NCBI RefSeq assembly: GCF_000355695.1
Contig: NC_020891.1
Coordinates: 2,418,001-2,482,000, forward strand
Source: Clavibacter nebraskensis NCPPB 2581
Lineage (GTDB): Bacteria > Actinomycetota > Actinomycetes > Actinomycetales > Microbacteriaceae
DNA: 64,000 nt
Direction: 5' to 3'
This document shows, in pieces, positions 8,264 through 17,108 of this stretch. The position numbers and the translations under genes were made by a program. Under the pieces are notes generated by a model. It worked only from the letters and a program-made list of their open reading frames with translations. It was not told the DNA's origin and did not search any database. How positions within the stretch are numbered: the stretch's first letter is position 1; each line of letters begins with the position of its first letter.

Positions 8264-9516
8264 CACATGACCTCCAGGGTCGAGAGCCACTTGGTCTGCA
8301 GCACACCGGGACGCCCGGGCGCGATCATGCGCGCCGGGTAGCCGTGCTGGATGTCGAGGGGCGCGCCGTCGAGCTCGAGCGCCACCAGGGTGAGCGGGTC
8401 GCGCACGTACTCCGGGCCCATCTCGGTGCGCCGGAAGCCGCCGCTCTTCTCGAGGCTCGTGACGCGCAGGCGCGCGCCCGCATCGGCGCCGACGGCGTCC
8501 ATCAGGTCCATGAGCCGGACGCCGCGCCAGGTCGCCGACTGGCTCCAGCCCTCGACGCACGAGATGGGGAGCGTCGCGGTGACGAGCCCCATGCCGCGGA
8601 GGTCGTCCATCGTGAAGGCGCGGGAGGCGGATCCGTTGGAGACGGTGAGCGTCCACCCGGCGTCCATCGCGGTCTCGGTGACGCCCGCGGCCTCGGCCGT
8701 GCGGTTGACGGGCAGCGCCTGCGGGCCGGTGCCCATGACGCGCGGGCCGAAGGCGTTGAACGGGGCGAGGATCCGGAACGACTGCCCCGCGGTGAGGCCC
8801 ACGACCGCGGCGACGGACGCGCCGATCGCCACGAGGAAGCCGCGACGGGCGACCGGGGTGGGCGTGACGGGGGTGTCGTCGATCCAGGCGAGCACGCGGC
8901 CGGTGACGCCACGGGGCGCGCGGGCCGGCGCCCCCGCCGTGACGTCGGCGTCGGCAGCGTCGGCGGCGGGCGCGTCCTCCACGATGGGCGACTCGTCCGC
9001 CTGCCCGCGCCGCCAGTGCCCGACGATGGCGGGCAGCTTGACGCCGATGTGGATCGCGAGGGATCCGATCACCACGAACGCCAGCGCGAAGTGCGTCTGC
9101 CGGAAGTAGAAGGGGAACGGCACCCACTGGAACGTGTTGAGGAGGCCCATCGTCACCTCGAGCAGCGACGCCCCGACGAACACGGCGATGGACGCACGCT
9201 CGAGGAACGAGACGACCCCGGTGACGGGAGGGTACGTGAGCAGCTCGGGGAAGACGATCCAGAGCTTGGCGAGCAGGAGCGGCACGCACGCGATGCCGGC
9301 CGTGATGTGGATCCCCTGCGTCACCCGGTAGAGCGACACGGGCGCGGTCGGGAAGCGCATCCACGGCAGCGGGTCCTGCAGGAAGTGGCTGTAGAGGCCC
9401 GTCGCGAAGCAGACCAGGAAGGCGAGGCCGAGGAGGCGGCCGATCACGACAGCCAGCCGGGTCGTGCGCGCGGGCGACGCGAGCCGTCGCCGCGCCTCGT
9501 GCATCAGCGTCCGCAT
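8263..9516 (-). CDS. Molybdopterin-dependent oxidoreductase fused to a cytochrome b561-like membrane domain
   Basis: 417 aa; the ATG at 9516 has AAGGA about 8 nt upstream. Residues ~20-175 form four or more membrane helices with His residues at helix ends (SHFLQDP, GIHITAG, THFALAF, IHIGVKLP), which suggests b-type haem ligands. A linker (about 175-235) and another helix (RRGFLVAIGASVAAVVGLTA) follow, then the sulfite-oxidase-type molybdopterin domain with the Mo-ligand Cys in ISCVEGWS and GYPARMIAPGRPG near the end. The fold suggests electron exchange between haem and Mo cofactor across the membrane. It overlaps the downstream membrane-protein gene. Confidence 0.85.
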   Translation of the reverse strand: MRTLMHEARRRLASPARTTRLAVVIGRLLGLAFLVCFATGLYSHFLQDPLPWMRFPTAPVSLYRVTQGIHITAGIACVPLLLAKLWIVFPELLTYPPVTGVVSFLERASIAVFVGASLLEVTMGLLNTFQWVPFPFYFRQTHFALAFVVIGSLAIHIGVKLPAIVGHWRRGQADESPIVEDAPAADAADADVTAGAPARAPRGVTGRVLAWIDDTPVTPTPVARRGFLVAIGASVAAVVGLTAGQSFRILAPFNAFGPRVMGTGPQALPVNRTAEAAGVTETAMDAGWTLTVSNGSASRAFTMDDLRGMGLVTATLPISCVEGWSQSATWRGVRLMDLMDAVGADAGARLRVTSLEKSGGFRRTEMGPEYVRDPLTLVALELDGAPLDIQHGYPARMIAPGRPGVLQTKWLSTLEVM

Positions 9517-9594
9517 GGGGGTCGTCCTTCGTCCGGGAGACGGCGGGTCGGGGCCGGTCGGCGGTCGTCGAGCCGCGCGCCGCCATGATGGAGT

Positions 9595-11049
9595 GTGCGC
9601 ACCGCCCTCACCGCCCTCGTCCTCGCCGTCATGGCCGCGCTCACCGGGTGGTCGGTGGTCGCGTTCGATCTCTTCGGCGATGCCGACGACGAGGCGTTCT
9701 TCCGTCGCGAGGGTGCCGCGCCGCTGTTCTGGCTCGTGGTCGTCATCTGGGTGGTGTTCGGAGCGGCGGTCCTCCTGGTGCGGAAGCTGCCGGCCCGATC
9801 CGCCGCTGCGCTCATCATCCTCGGATCCGTGGGCCTCGGCGCGGTCGCCATGGCCGGACCGCCGAACACCAGCACCGACTCCGCGCGCTACGCGTGGGAC
9901 GGCATCGTCCAGAACGCGGGCGAGTCGCCCTACCGGTACACCCCGGCCGACCCCGAGCTGCGCGATCTCCGGCCCGACTGGCTCTATCCGAAGACCGTCG
10001 TCGGATCCGACGGGGCCGCCACCTGCGAGGGGAAGCGGATCATGGGCGTGCGCGAGGAGGAGACGCACGAGCCGATGTGCACGGCCCTCAACCGGCCCAA
10101 GGTCCCCACGATCTACCCGCCGATGGCCGAGCTGTTCTTCGCGGGCGTGCGCGTGGTCGTCCCCGTGACGGCCCAGTACTGGGCGTTCCAGGCCGCCGGG
10201 CTCCTGATCATGACGGCCGTGACGCTGCTGCTCGTCCGCGCGCTGCGGAAGCGCGGCAGGCCCGTGTGGTGGGCCGCGCTCTGGGCGTGGTGCCCGCTCG
10301 TCGCGAGCGAGGTGGTCACGAACTCGCACGTGGACGCGCTCGGGGCCCTGCTCGCGCTCGCGGCGTCGCTCCTCGTCGCTGGCGGGATGCGGTGGCGCGG
10401 CGGCATCGCGCTCGGCGCGGCCATCGCGACCAAGCTCATCCCGGTGATCGCGGCGCCCGCGCTGCTCCGTCGGCAGCCGTGGAAGGTGATGACCGCGGCC
10501 GTCGTCACGTTCGCCCTGCTCTACGTGCCGTACGTCGTGAGCACGGGGATCGCGGTGGTCGGCTACCTCCCCGGCTACCTACAGGAGGAGGGCTACGACG
10601 ACGGCGGGCGGTTCCCGCTCGTGGAGCTCGTCGTGCCCGGGCAGTACGGGCTGGTCGCGGTCGGGCTGATCCTCGCGGTCACCGCCGGCCTCGTCTGGTG
10701 GAGGACGGACCCGGCGGATCCGTGGCTCGGCCAGGTCGTGATGATCGGCGTGACGCTCCTCGCCGTCAGCCCGCGCTACCCCTGGTACGCGCTGCTGCTC
10801 ATCCCCTTCATCGCCATGTCCGGCCGCGGCGAGTGGTTCGCGGTGGTGGCCGCGCTCGCGCTGCGGCTCTTCGCGCCGGACCTGTGGGCGTGGCAGATCG
10901 CGCTCGTCGCGGCGCTCGTGGTCGTCGTGGTCGGCTCGCTCGTGCGCCTCGGGCCCGACGGGCGCGCGCGGCTCGTGCCGGCCCGGGTGCGGCGGCGGCT
11001 CGGGCGGGAGCGGGAGCGCGTGCCCGTCGACGGGCCCGACGCCGGCTGA
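9595..11049 (+). CDS. GT-C polyprenol-phosphate-dependent glycosyltransferase (DUF2029/GT87-like)
   Basis: 484 aa from a GTG lying 5 nt after CATGAT, a leaderless arrangement. The protein is an integral membrane glycosyltransferase with about 11-12 helices. The first external loop has the acidic motif DSARYAWDGIVQNAGESPY, typical of GT-C enzymes. Further features are KVPTIYPPMAELFF and ATKLIPVIAAPALL. Such enzymes use polyprenyl-phosphate sugars, which fits the family 2 transferase encoded at 5753. The C-terminal tail is basic and Arg-rich. Its stop abuts the modC stop directly. Confidence 0.8.
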   Translation: MRTALTALVLAVMAALTGWSVVAFDLFGDADDEAFFRREGAAPLFWLVVVIWVVFGAAVLLVRKLPARSAAALIILGSVGLGAVAMAGPPNTSTDSARYAWDGIVQNAGESPYRYTPADPELRDLRPDWLYPKTVVGSDGAATCEGKRIMGVREEETHEPMCTALNRPKVPTIYPPMAELFFAGVRVVVPVTAQYWAFQAAGLLIMTAVTLLLVRALRKRGRPVWWAALWAWCPLVASEVVTNSHVDALGALLALAASLLVAGGMRWRGGIALGAAIATKLIPVIAAPALLRRQPWKVMTAAVVTFALLYVPYVVSTGIAVVGYLPGYLQEEGYDDGGRFPLVELVVPGQYGLVAVGLILAVTAGLVWWRTDPADPWLGQVVMIGVTLLAVSPRYPWYALLLIPFIAMSGRGEWFAVVAALALRLFAPDLWAWQIALVAALVVVVVGSLVRLGPDGRARLVPARVRRRLGRERERVPVDGPDAG

Positions 11050-12117
11050 TCAGGCCCCGCGCGGGATCCACACCGTGAGGCGCTCGCCCGCGACCGGCCG
11101 GAGCGCGGCGAAGGACGCGGCGTCGAGCTCGGCGGTGACGTCGCCCGCGAGCGCCGACGGGTCGTCGGGGGCGAGGCGGAGCGTGACGCGGATCCGGCCG
11201 GCGACGCCCTCGATCCGGCGGACCTCGCCGGTCGCGACGTGGCCGGCGGCGGCGGACGCGGCATCGCCGTCGCGGGCGCCGTCGCGCCCCCGGGAGAGCC
11301 GTAAGTCGGCCGGCGCCGCGAGGACCACGACCGGCCGCCCGTCGGCGTCCCGCCCGGTCAGCCGGTCCATCCCCACGAGCCGCGCCACGTAGGCCGTCGC
11401 GGGCCGGGCGGCGACCTCCGCGGGCGCGCCCTCCTGCACCTCACGCCCGTCCTCGAGCACGTGGATCCGGTCGGCCAGCGCGAGCGCGTCCACGGGATCG
11501 TGCGTCACGAGCACGGCCGCGCCGCCGAACCGCCGGAGCTCGTCGGCGAGGAGCTCGCGCACGTCGAGCCGCGTGCCCGCGTCGAGCGCCGCCATGGGCT
11601 CGTCGAGGAGCAGCAGCGCGGGCTCGAGCACGAGGGCGCGGGCGAGCGCGACGCGCTGCGACTGCCCGCCCGACAGCGCGGCGGGGCGGCGGTCGGCGAG
11701 GTGCGCGATCCCGAGCCGGTCGAGCAGGGCGCGCGCCCGCTCCTCCGCGACCGCGCGCGCGACGCCGTGCGCCCGCGGCCCGAACGCGACGTTCTGGAGG
11801 GCGGACAGGTGCGGGAAGAGCAGGTGGTCCTGGAAGACGACGCCGATGCCGCGGCCCTCGGCGGGGATCCGCGCGGCGCTCCCGGCCGGATCCTCGAGCA
11901 CCTGGCCGTCGAGCGCGACGCGTCCCGCCGTGAGCGGCGCGAGCCCCGCGAGCGCCCGGAGCAGCGTTGACTTGCCGGCGCCGTTCGGCCCGACGACCGC
12001 GGTCGTGGATCCGGCCGGCACGCACAGCCCGACGTCGAGCCGGAACGCGGCGCGTTCGACGACGACGCGCGCGTCCAGCCCGTCGGCCGCCGTCCCGCGG
12101 CCCGCTGGCGCGCTCAC
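11050..12117 (-). CDS. modC: Molybdate ABC transporter ATP-binding protein
   Basis: 355 aa from a GTG overlapping the modB stop (GTGA). Walker A is VGPNGAGKST, the Q-loop VFQDHLLFP, the signature LSGGQSQRVALARAL, Walker B LLLLDEPMAALD and the switch His VLVTHDP. A C-terminal regulatory TOBE/Mop-type domain (about residues 235-355) ends in RLTVWIPRGA. It energises molybdate import with ModB and ModA, feeding the two molybdoenzymes and the cofactor genes nearby. Confidence 0.93.
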   Translation of the reverse strand: MSAPAGRGTAADGLDARVVVERAAFRLDVGLCVPAGSTTAVVGPNGAGKSTLLRALAGLAPLTAGRVALDGQVLEDPAGSAARIPAEGRGIGVVFQDHLLFPHLSALQNVAFGPRAHGVARAVAEERARALLDRLGIAHLADRRPAALSGGQSQRVALARALVLEPALLLLDEPMAALDAGTRLDVRELLADELRRFGGAAVLVTHDPVDALALADRIHVLEDGREVQEGAPAEVAARPATAYVARLVGMDRLTGRDADGRPVVVLAAPADLRLSRGRDGARDGDAASAAAGHVATGEVRRIEGVAGRIRVTLRLAPDDPSALAGDVTAELDAASFAALRPVAGERLTVWIPRGA

Positions 12118-12935
12118 GCGTGCACCCCCGAGGCCCACCGGTCGCGCAGGCTCACGAGCACGACCACCGAGACGGCGAGGAGCACGAGGCTCAGCACGAC
12201 GGCGGCGTCCGGATCCGTCTGCAGCGCCAGGTACGCCGACAGCGGCACGGTCTGCGTCACGCCCGGGAAGCTGCCCGCGAATGTGAGCGTCGCGCCGAAC
12301 TCACCGAGCGCGCGGGCGAAGCACAGCACCGCGCCCGCGCCGATCCCGGGGGCGACGAGCGGGAGGGTCACGCGGCGGAGCACGGTCCAGCGGCTCGCAC
12401 CGAGCGTCGCGGCGGCGTCCTCGAAGCGGCGGTCGGCGCCGCGCAGCGCGCCCTCCACCGCGAGCACGAGGAACGGCATGGCCACGAACGTCTCGGCGAT
12501 CACCACGGCGGGCGTCGTGAAGGGGATGGTGATCCCGGTCAGAGCCTCGAGCGGTCCGCCGATCAGCCCGCGGCGCCCGAGCAGCAGCAGCAGGGCCACG
12601 CCGCCGATCACGGGCGGCAGCACGAGGGGCACGGTCACGAGGGCGCGGAGGATCCGCTGCACCACGGGCGGCCGGCCCGCCGCGCGCGACAGCACGAACG
12701 CGAGCGGCACCCCGAGCACGAGGCTGAGCGCGGTCGCGGCGATCGCGCTGCCGAGCGAGAGGCCGAGGGCGCGCGCGATGCCGGGATCCGCGAGCCGCTC
12801 CCCCAGCGTCACCCACGGCGCGCGCACCACGAGGGCCGCGAGCGGCAGCACGAGGAACGCGAGGGCGACGCCGGCGGGGATCCAGAGGAGGGCCGGGACC
12901 CGGTCGGCGCGGTCGGCGCGCCGCTCAGGGGGCAC
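12114..12935 (-). CDS. modB: Molybdate ABC transporter permease
   Basis: 273 aa, GTG start 11 bp inside the end of modA. Six hydrophobic helices and the permease EAA loop EDAAATLGASRWTVLRRVTL, followed by LPLVAPGI and ARALGEFGATLTFAG, which are characteristic of molybdate/sulfate permeases. It forms the membrane channel for ModC and ModA. Confidence 0.93.
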   Translation of the reverse strand: MPPERRADRADRVPALLWIPAGVALAFLVLPLAALVVRAPWVTLGERLADPGIARALGLSLGSAIAATALSLVLGVPLAFVLSRAAGRPPVVQRILRALVTVPLVLPPVIGGVALLLLLGRRGLIGGPLEALTGITIPFTTPAVVIAETFVAMPFLVLAVEGALRGADRRFEDAAATLGASRWTVLRRVTLPLVAPGIGAGAVLCFARALGEFGATLTFAGSFPGVTQTVPLSAYLALQTDPDAAVVLSLVLLAVSVVVLVSLRDRWASGVHA

Positions 12936-13734
12936 GGAACCCCGCCGCCTGGAACACCGCGCGGGCGTCGTCGCCGGCCACGTAGTCCGCGAACGCGGCG
13001 GCGAGAGCGGGCGACGCGGATCCGGCGAGCGGCGCCACGACGCAGTCCGTCGTGACGTTCACCTCGTCCGGCAGCGGCACGCCCTCGACCCGGTCGCCCG
13101 CGGCGCGCACATCCGTCTCGTAGACGACGGCCGCGTCCACCTCGCCGAGCTCGACGCGCGTGAGGGCGGCGCGCACGTCCTGCTCGAGCGAGTCGGGCTG
13201 CGGCGTGACGCCCGCCTCCTGGAACGCCTGCGCCGCCGCGGCGCCGCACGGCACCTCGGGCGCGCAGAGGGCGAGGGTGCGGCCGGCGTCCGCGAAGTCG
13301 GCGAGCCCGGTGATGCGGCCGGGGTTGCCGGGCGGCACCGCGATCTCGAGCGCGTTGCGGGCGAACACGCGCGGGTCCGCGGCCGTCTCCTCCGCGTCGA
13401 CGACCGTCTTCATGGTCGCATCGGATGCGGACGCGAACACGTCCGCGGGCGCGCCCTGCGCGATCTGCTGCGCGAGCGTCGAGCTGCCGCCGAACGACAC
13501 CGTGACGGTCACACCCGGATGCGCGGCCTCGAAGTCGCGGGCGATCTCGTCCATGCTCCCGGTGAGCGACGCGGCGGCCTGCACGACGAGGGTGCCGGCG
13601 ACGGAGTCGGGGGCGGGATCGGGGACGCCGGCGGGCTCGGATCCACCGGCCGAGCACCCGGCCAGGAGCCCGGCCGCGAGGGCGCCGACGGCGGCCACGC
13701 GCGCGCGGATGGCGGCCCGGCCACCCCGGCGCAT
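12925..13734 (-). CDS. modA: Molybdate-binding lipoprotein
   Basis: 269 aa from ATG 13734, which shares a base with the upstream stop (TGATG); a GTG one codon earlier is also possible. The signal peptide ends in a lipobox LLAGCS. The periplasmic-binding-protein type II domain shows LVVQAAASLTGSMDEIARDF, SFGGSSTLAQQIAQGAPADV and VDAAVVYETDV. These are the positions where ModA proteins bind the oxyanion (Ser of AASL and Tyr of VYETD). It delivers molybdate to ModBC. Confidence 0.93.
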   Translation of the reverse strand: MRRGGRAAIRARVAAVGALAAGLLAGCSAGGSEPAGVPDPAPDSVAGTLVVQAAASLTGSMDEIARDFEAAHPGVTVTVSFGGSSTLAQQIAQGAPADVFASASDATMKTVVDAEETAADPRVFARNALEIAVPPGNPGRITGLADFADAGRTLALCAPEVPCGAAAAQAFQEAGVTPQPDSLEQDVRAALTRVELGEVDAAVVYETDVRAAGDRVEGVPLPDEVNVTTDCVVAPLAGSASPALAAAFADYVAGDDARAVFQAAGFRAP

Positions 13735-14261
13735 CACGCCCGCCCGCCCGTCAGCGTCTCGGGCGCGAGCAGCTCGACGCCCACGTTGGTGGCCTTCACG
13801 GTCGCGGCGGCGGGCGCGCCCACCTCGAGCCCGAGCTCGTCGGCGGCCTCGCGGCTGATGAGCGACACCATCCGGAACGGCCCCGCCTGGATTTCGACCT
13901 GCGCCATGACCCCGTCGCGCACGACGCGCGTGACGATGCCGGGCATCCGGTTCCGCGCCGAGGAGGTCGGGCGCCGGGCGCCGCCGCTCGCCGCGAGCGT
14001 GCCGTCGGCCGCGAGCTCCGTCGCGAGGTGCGCGAGCTGCGCGCCGTCGACCTGGATCAGCCGGCCCTCGCCGCGCACGAGGTCGAGGCGGCCGGCGTCG
14101 GCCCAGCGGCGGAGGGTGTCGTCGCTCACGCCGAGGAGCGCCGCGGCCTCGCTCACGCGGTAGCGGACGGGCCCGGGTGCGGGCGCGGGTGCGGGCGCGG
14201 GGGTGACGGGCTGCTCGGCATCCGCGGCGCGCGTCGAGGTGCGGTCCCTCTTCTGCGTCAT
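13734..14261 (-). CDS. HTH (excisionase/MerR-like) plus TOBE-domain molybdate-responsive regulator
   Basis: 175 aa. After an Ala/Pro-repeat tail (PAPAPAPAPG) comes a short DNA-binding domain, VSEAAALLGVSDDTLRRWAD (about residues 33-70). Residues ~105-172 form a TOBE/Mop-like domain (RNRMPGIVTRVVRDGVMAQVEI to TVKATNVGVELL), which binds molybdate in ModE and Mop proteins. It is first in the modABC operon, so it most likely senses molybdate and controls this operon. The start is leaderless: TAGGAT lies 6 nt upstream of the ATG. The start is 93 bp from the divergent moaA. Confidence 0.85.
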   Translation of the reverse strand: MTQKRDRTSTRAADAEQPVTPAPAPAPAPGPVRYRVSEAAALLGVSDDTLRRWADAGRLDLVRGEGRLIQVDGAQLAHLATELAADGTLAASGGARRPTSSARNRMPGIVTRVVRDGVMAQVEIQAGPFRMVSLISREAADELGLEVGAPAAATVKATNVGVELLAPETLTGGRA

Positions 14262-14354
14262 GCGACGATCCTAGGCACCGCAGGCGCGGCGCGCACGAGC
14301 ATGCATGATCCGCGACACGTCGGCCCCGCCCCGGCGCGCGCGTAGCCTGGACGC

Positions 14355-15440
14355 ATGAGCACCTCGCTGGGGATGCCGGCGATGCCGCGTCCCGCCGCCG
14401 CTCCGGGCCCCGCCCGGCCCGACGATCCGGCGCTCCTCGACCCCTTCGGCCGCCGCGCGACCGACCTCCGCATCTCGCTCACCGACCGCTGCAACCTGCG
14501 CTGCACCTACTGCATGCCGGCCGAGGGCCTCCCCTTCACGCCCGACCGGCAGGCGCTGCAGCTCGCCGAGATCGAGCGGCTCGTGCGCATCGGCACGCGC
14601 GACCTCGGCGTGCGCCAGGTGCGTTTCACGGGCGGCGAGCCGCTGCTGCGCCGCGACCTCATCGAGATCATCGCGGCCTGCGCGGCGCTCCCCGACCGTC
14701 CCGAGATCTCGCTCACGACCAACGCGATCGGCCTGTCCTCGCGCGCGCAGGCGCTCACGGACGCGGGCCTCGACCGGATCAACGTCTCGCTCGACTCCGT
14801 GCACGGGGAGACGTTCCGGCTGATCACGCGCCGCCCCTTCCTCGACCGCGTGCTCGACGGCATCGACGCCGCCGCGGCCGCCGGGCTCACCCCCATCAAG
14901 ATCAACGCGGTGCTCGTGCGCGGCGTCAACGACGACCAGGCGGCGGACCTCCTCGAGTGGGCGGTCGCGGGCGGCCACCAGCTGCGCTTCATCGAGCAGA
15001 TGCCGCTCGACGCCGACCACGCGTGGGACCGGGCCGAGATGATCACGGCGGCCGAGATCCGCGCCCGCCTGTCGGAGCGCTTCACGCTGGTGCCCGACGA
15101 GGAGCCGCGCGACGGATCCCCCGCCGAGCTCTGGCGCGTGCACTCCCGCGAGGGCGGGGCCGGCACCGCGATGCTCGGCCGCGTCGGCGTCATCGCGAGC
15201 GTCACCGAACCGTTCTGCGCCGACTGCCGCCGCACGCGCCTCACCGCGACGGGCGGCGTGCGCAGCTGCCTGTTCTCGCACGAGGAGACCGACCTGCTCG
15301 CGCCGCTCCGCTCCGGTGCCTCCGACCAGGAGATCGCCGACCTCTGGCGCGGCGCCATGTGGGCGAAGCCGAAGGGCCACGGCATGGACGACGCCGACTT
15401 CATCCAGCCCGCCCGCTCGATGAGCGCGATCGGGGGCTGA
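14355..15440 (+). CDS. moaA: GTP 3',8-cyclase (molybdenum cofactor biosynthesis)
   Basis: 361 aa. Radical-SAM Cys motif CNLRCTYCMPAEG, SAM-binding TGGEPLLRRDL, and a C-terminal second [4Fe-4S] site CADCRRTRLT followed 13 residues later by the third Cys in RSCLF. It converts GTP to 3',8-cH2GTP, the first step of molybdopterin synthesis. The usual C-terminal GG of MoaA is present (AIGG). A leaderless promoter TAGCCT lies 6 nt before the ATG. It is followed after 1 nt by moaD. Confidence 0.96.
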   Translation: MSTSLGMPAMPRPAAAPGPARPDDPALLDPFGRRATDLRISLTDRCNLRCTYCMPAEGLPFTPDRQALQLAEIERLVRIGTRDLGVRQVRFTGGEPLLRRDLIEIIAACAALPDRPEISLTTNAIGLSSRAQALTDAGLDRINVSLDSVHGETFRLITRRPFLDRVLDGIDAAAAAGLTPIKINAVLVRGVNDDQAADLLEWAVAGGHQLRFIEQMPLDADHAWDRAEMITAAEIRARLSERFTLVPDEEPRDGSPAELWRVHSREGGAGTAMLGRVGVIASVTEPFCADCRRTRLTATGGVRSCLFSHEETDLLAPLRSGASDQEIADLWRGAMWAKPKGHGMDDADFIQPARSMSAIGG

Positions 15441-15441
15441 C

Positions 15442-15708
15442 GTGATCGTCCCCGTGGAGCTCTTCGCCGCCGCGTCCGCCGCGCTCGGCCGCACGACCGA
15501 CGCGCTCGACCTGCCCGATCCCGCGACGCTCGGCGACCTGGTGGACGCGCTCGAGGCGCAGGCGTCGTTGACCGCGGATCCCGCGAACGCCGCCGCCGTC
15601 CTCGCCCGCTGCACCTACCTCGTCGAGGGCGTCGCGACCACCGAACGCGACGCGCCCCTCACCGCGGGCAGCGCGGTGGACGTGCTGCCGCCGTTCTCGG
15701 GGGGCTGA
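15442..15708 (+). CDS. moaD: MoaD/ThiS-family sulfur carrier
   Basis: 88 aa from a GTG one base after the moaA stop. It has a ubiquitin-like fold and ends in PPFSGG, the diglycine that is adenylated and thiocarboxylated before sulfur transfer to precursor Z. A MoeZ-type activating enzyme that could load it is encoded at 27342-28529. No MoaE partner is in this window. Confidence 0.9.
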   Translation: MIVPVELFAAASAALGRTTDALDLPDPATLGDLVDALEAQASLTADPANAAAVLARCTYLVEGVATTERDAPLTAGSAVDVLPPFSGG

Positions 15709-15751
15709 TCCCCGGCGAGGACCGGCGCCCTGTCGACTCGGAGGCCCGCGC

Positions 15752-16126
15752 TCAGCCGACGGGCCGGGTGAACAGGTTGACCACGTTGCCGTCGGGGTCG
15801 CGGAACAGCGTCGACCGATTGCCCCACGGCATGGTGGTCGGCTCGAGGACCACGTCGTCGAGCCGGTCGCGGATGCGCGCGTACTCGGCGTCGACGTCGC
15901 CGACGAGGAACTCGATGATCACCGAGTCGTTGCGACCCGGTCGCGGGCCGCGGTCCCCCAGCATCGCGACCGTCGCCGCGCCCGCGATGGCGAGCACGCC
16001 GGTCGCCGTCGGGAACTCGGCGAAGACGGGCGCTCGGCGGACGGCGACCTCCCCCGTGACGATCTCGTAGAAGCCGGCGAGCCGGTCGACGTCGTGCGTG
16101 ATGATGCGGATCGATGCGAGGTCCAT
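15752..16126 (-). CDS. VOC-fold (glyoxalase-like) protein
   Basis: 124 aa, ATG with GGGAG upstream. A single vicinal-oxygen-chelate domain: IRIITHDVDRLAGFYEIVTG at the N-terminus with the first metal His (THD), and a C-terminal repeat with FRDPDGNVVNLFTRP. This small VOC type is common in antibiotic resistance or detoxification proteins; the substrate is unknown. A WYL regulator gene lies just upstream on the same strand and may control it. Confidence 0.8.
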   Translation of the reverse strand: MDLASIRIITHDVDRLAGFYEIVTGEVAVRRAPVFAEFPTATGVLAIAGAATVAMLGDRGPRPGRNDSVIIEFLVGDVDAEYARIRDRLDDVVLEPTTMPWGNRSTLFRDPDGNVVNLFTRPVG

Positions 16127-16202
16127 GGTGCTCCCGTCCGTCGGGCGATCTGCCGCGACGGATCCATCCTCGACAGGCGTGGCGACACCGTCGTGTCGGT
16201 GT

Positions 16203-16910
16203 TCAGCGGAGATCCTCCGTCGGTGCCACCTGGCGCAGGAAGCCGTGGACGATGGCGATGTCCTCGGTGCGCAACGGGCGCCGGGGCGGCCTCTCCCCGG
16301 TGCACTCCGCCGAGACGATGCGGTCGCCGCGGAACGCCCGGATGCCGACCCGGAGCCGGCACCAGGCGATGAGGTACCAGTCGCCGCCCTTGCCGACGTA
16401 GCCCATGGGCTCGACGTCCCGCGCGGTGCGGGCGCCGTCTCGATCCTCGTAGACCAGGTGGAGCACCTGCCCGGTCCGCAGCGCGCCCGCCAGCGCCGGA
16501 GGCGCCATGGCCGCCCGGTCGTCGTCGAGCAGGCGGATGCGGGTGGCGAGGTCATCCGTCTCGCCTCGGCTGCGCTCGTCCATCACGGCCGCCACCTTGC
16601 GCCGCGCGGAACCGGCCGCCTCGCGGAACGGGCTCCTCTCGAGCATGGCCAGCCCGATCGTCACGGCCAGGGCCTCGTCGACCGTCAGGCCGAGGGGCGC
16701 CAGCGTGTGCGTCGGATCCAGGCAGTAGCCGCCCGTGCGCCCGGCCTCCGCGTAGATGGGGACGCCGCTGCCCTGCAGCGCCGACAGGTCGCGCTCGATG
16801 GTCCGGGAGCTGACCTCGAACCGCTCGGCGAGCCAGCGCGCGCTCCGCGGGCGGGGCGCCACCGCACGCAGCTCCTCCACGAGGGCGTAGAGCCGATCGG
16901 TGCGGGTCAC
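16203..16910 (-). CDS. WYL-domain HTH transcriptional regulator (YafY-like)
   Basis: 235 aa from a GTG with TAGGGT 5 nt upstream, a leaderless start. The N-terminal HTH_11 winged helix (RLYALVEELRAVAPRPRSAR, FEVSSRTIERDLSALQGSGV) is followed by a WYL ligand-binding domain (DVEPMGYVGKGGDWYLIAWC, VGIRAFRGDRI) of about 70 residues. WYL proteins bind nucleic acids or nucleotides and regulate stress or defence genes. It precedes the VOC gene in the same direction, a frequent pairing. Confidence 0.9.
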   Translation of the reverse strand: MTRTDRLYALVEELRAVAPRPRSARWLAERFEVSSRTIERDLSALQGSGVPIYAEAGRTGGYCLDPTHTLAPLGLTVDEALAVTIGLAMLERSPFREAAGSARRKVAAVMDERSRGETDDLATRIRLLDDDRAAMAPPALAGALRTGQVLHLVYEDRDGARTARDVEPMGYVGKGGDWYLIAWCRLRVGIRAFRGDRIVSAECTGERPPRRPLRTEDIAIVHGFLRQVAPTEDLR

Positions 16911-17067
16911 ACTCGACCCTAGCCGGGTGCCGCGGGCGCGATCCGGCAGGTCGGCGACAGCGCGCCGCGCTCGACCGGCCGGCCCGCGCGACGTCGCGTC
17001 CGCCGCGCTCATGGTGCTCATCGCGGCGGTCGCGCTCGCTGTCGCTGCTCGAGCTCCCGCTCGCGGA

Positions 17068-17108
17068 GCGCCGCGCGGCCTGACCGGCGGGCTCAGGCCG
17101 CGCGGCGC
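17068..17108 (-). terminator. Perfect 16-bp inverted repeat at the end of the DUF1648 gene
   Basis: GCGCCGCGCGGCCTGA (17068-17083), 9-nt loop, TCAGGCCGCGCGGCGC (17093-17108). The right arm contains the stop codon and last codons of the leftward gene ending at 17093, so the hairpin forms at the very end of its mRNA. It is a probable terminator. Confidence 0.65.
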
